Assembly (NCBI GenBank): GCA_028565635.1 | Contig: JAOXYB010055434.1 | Span: 1 to 11,206 of the forward strand | Length of the DNA: 11,206 nucleotides | DNA from: Phoronis ovalis | Taxonomy: Eukaryota; Phoronida; Phoronidae | Direction of reading: 5' to 3' | Part shown: in pieces, positions 10,802-11,206 of the stretch | Layout of the letters: the number at the start of each line of letters is the position of its first letter | How positions within the stretch are numbered: the first letter of the stretch is position 1 | The notes under the pieces: model-generated | The model's database searches: none | The model's input: only the letters and a program-made list of their open reading frames with translations | Told to the model about the DNA's origin: nothing | Program-made: the position numbers and the translations under genes

Positions 10802-11206
10802 CTGAAATGAAGATTTTTTTTAGATAAATCCGCTATATATGATTAAGAATATCAGTGCTTTTCACAATTGAATATAAACTCTAAATAGCCATAATGTCGA
10901 TGTGAATTACATTTGTCATATTTGTAATGTGCAATAATTACTATGATATAATTAAAATTACTACCAATTATACAAATATATATAGGACAGGGCAGGATTT
11001 TCTTGTTCACATTTGAATGCTTTAGGTGAAGATAGCACAAAAATATATACAACTTTTCCTGACAAGGTTAACAATAATAATAATAGTAACAAGGACCATA
11101 TTTACCGGGGGGGGGGGCACTTCCTATACCGGTCTATATATACATGTGCCGCGCTTCAGGGTCGCTTTTTTGGGCTACCAGGATATTTCAGGGTGGGTCA
11201 TTTTAC
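10802..11206 (-). other. Glucosidase intron, running off the window
   Basis: No exon encoding the expected HW-GD acid/base region was found on the minus strand, so this intron is at least 405 bases long. The right 100 bases look like the start of a dispersed repeat. Confidence 0.7.
11105..11206. repeat. Probable dispersed repeat edge with an 11-G tract
   Basis: Eleven Gs (11107-11117) follow a CC. They are followed by GCACTTCCTATACCGG and a GC-richer stretch containing GTGCCGCGC, CAGGGTCGC and CAGGGTGGGTC. Composition breaks sharply from the AT-rich intron beside it. This type of unit is familiar from repeated sequence in invertebrate genomes, but the assignment rests on composition and memory only. 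Confidence 0.4.

Noticed and set aside
10852-11052. Minus-strand open frame of 66 codons, checked as the missing upstream glucosidase exon
   Set aside because: It has none of the expected HW-GD or SIIG-type GH31 residues; the AT-rich composition explains it.

Overview
The window is animal nuclear DNA. It is AT-rich and has short coding exons separated by AT-rich introns with GT-AG borders. The proteins are metazoan: a C4orf33/UPF0462-type protein, a membrane guanylate cyclase with a NIT sensor domain (a combination known from invertebrates and not from vertebrates), and a GH31 alpha-glucosidase. An invertebrate, probably marine, is the best guess; the sequence alone does not name the species.

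Layout, left to right. (1) 188-2587, plus strand: five exons of a UPF0462/C4orf33 homologue. The coding sequence is complete except for the start codon, and the introns carry small inverted-repeat elements. (2) 2588-3987: AT-rich spacer with an unusually long open frame (3353-3859, plus strand). From its internal ATG this would encode a 128-residue protein with a signal-peptide-like start and eight cysteines; no family was recognised. (3) 3988-6066, minus strand: one uninterrupted 692-codon frame for a two-pass membrane NIT-domain nucleotide cyclase. Its cyclase domain keeps both metal aspartates but has lost the transition-state asparagine and the purine-selecting glutamate. (4) 6067-7093: intergenic, holding the presumed cyclase promoter and the 3' end of the next gene. 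(5) 7094-10801, minus strand: the last ten coding exons (312 codons plus stop) of a GH31 alpha-glucosidase, which continues past the right edge. (6) 10802-11206: intron of that gene, ending in a G-tract and a probable repeat edge.

The cyclase and the glucosidase run in the same direction, and both converge on the C4orf33-like gene. Nothing suggests that the three genes work together. The points most worth a second look are the asymmetric, alpha-subunit-like active site of the single-exon NIT cyclase and the unrecognised cysteine-rich open frame just downstream of it.
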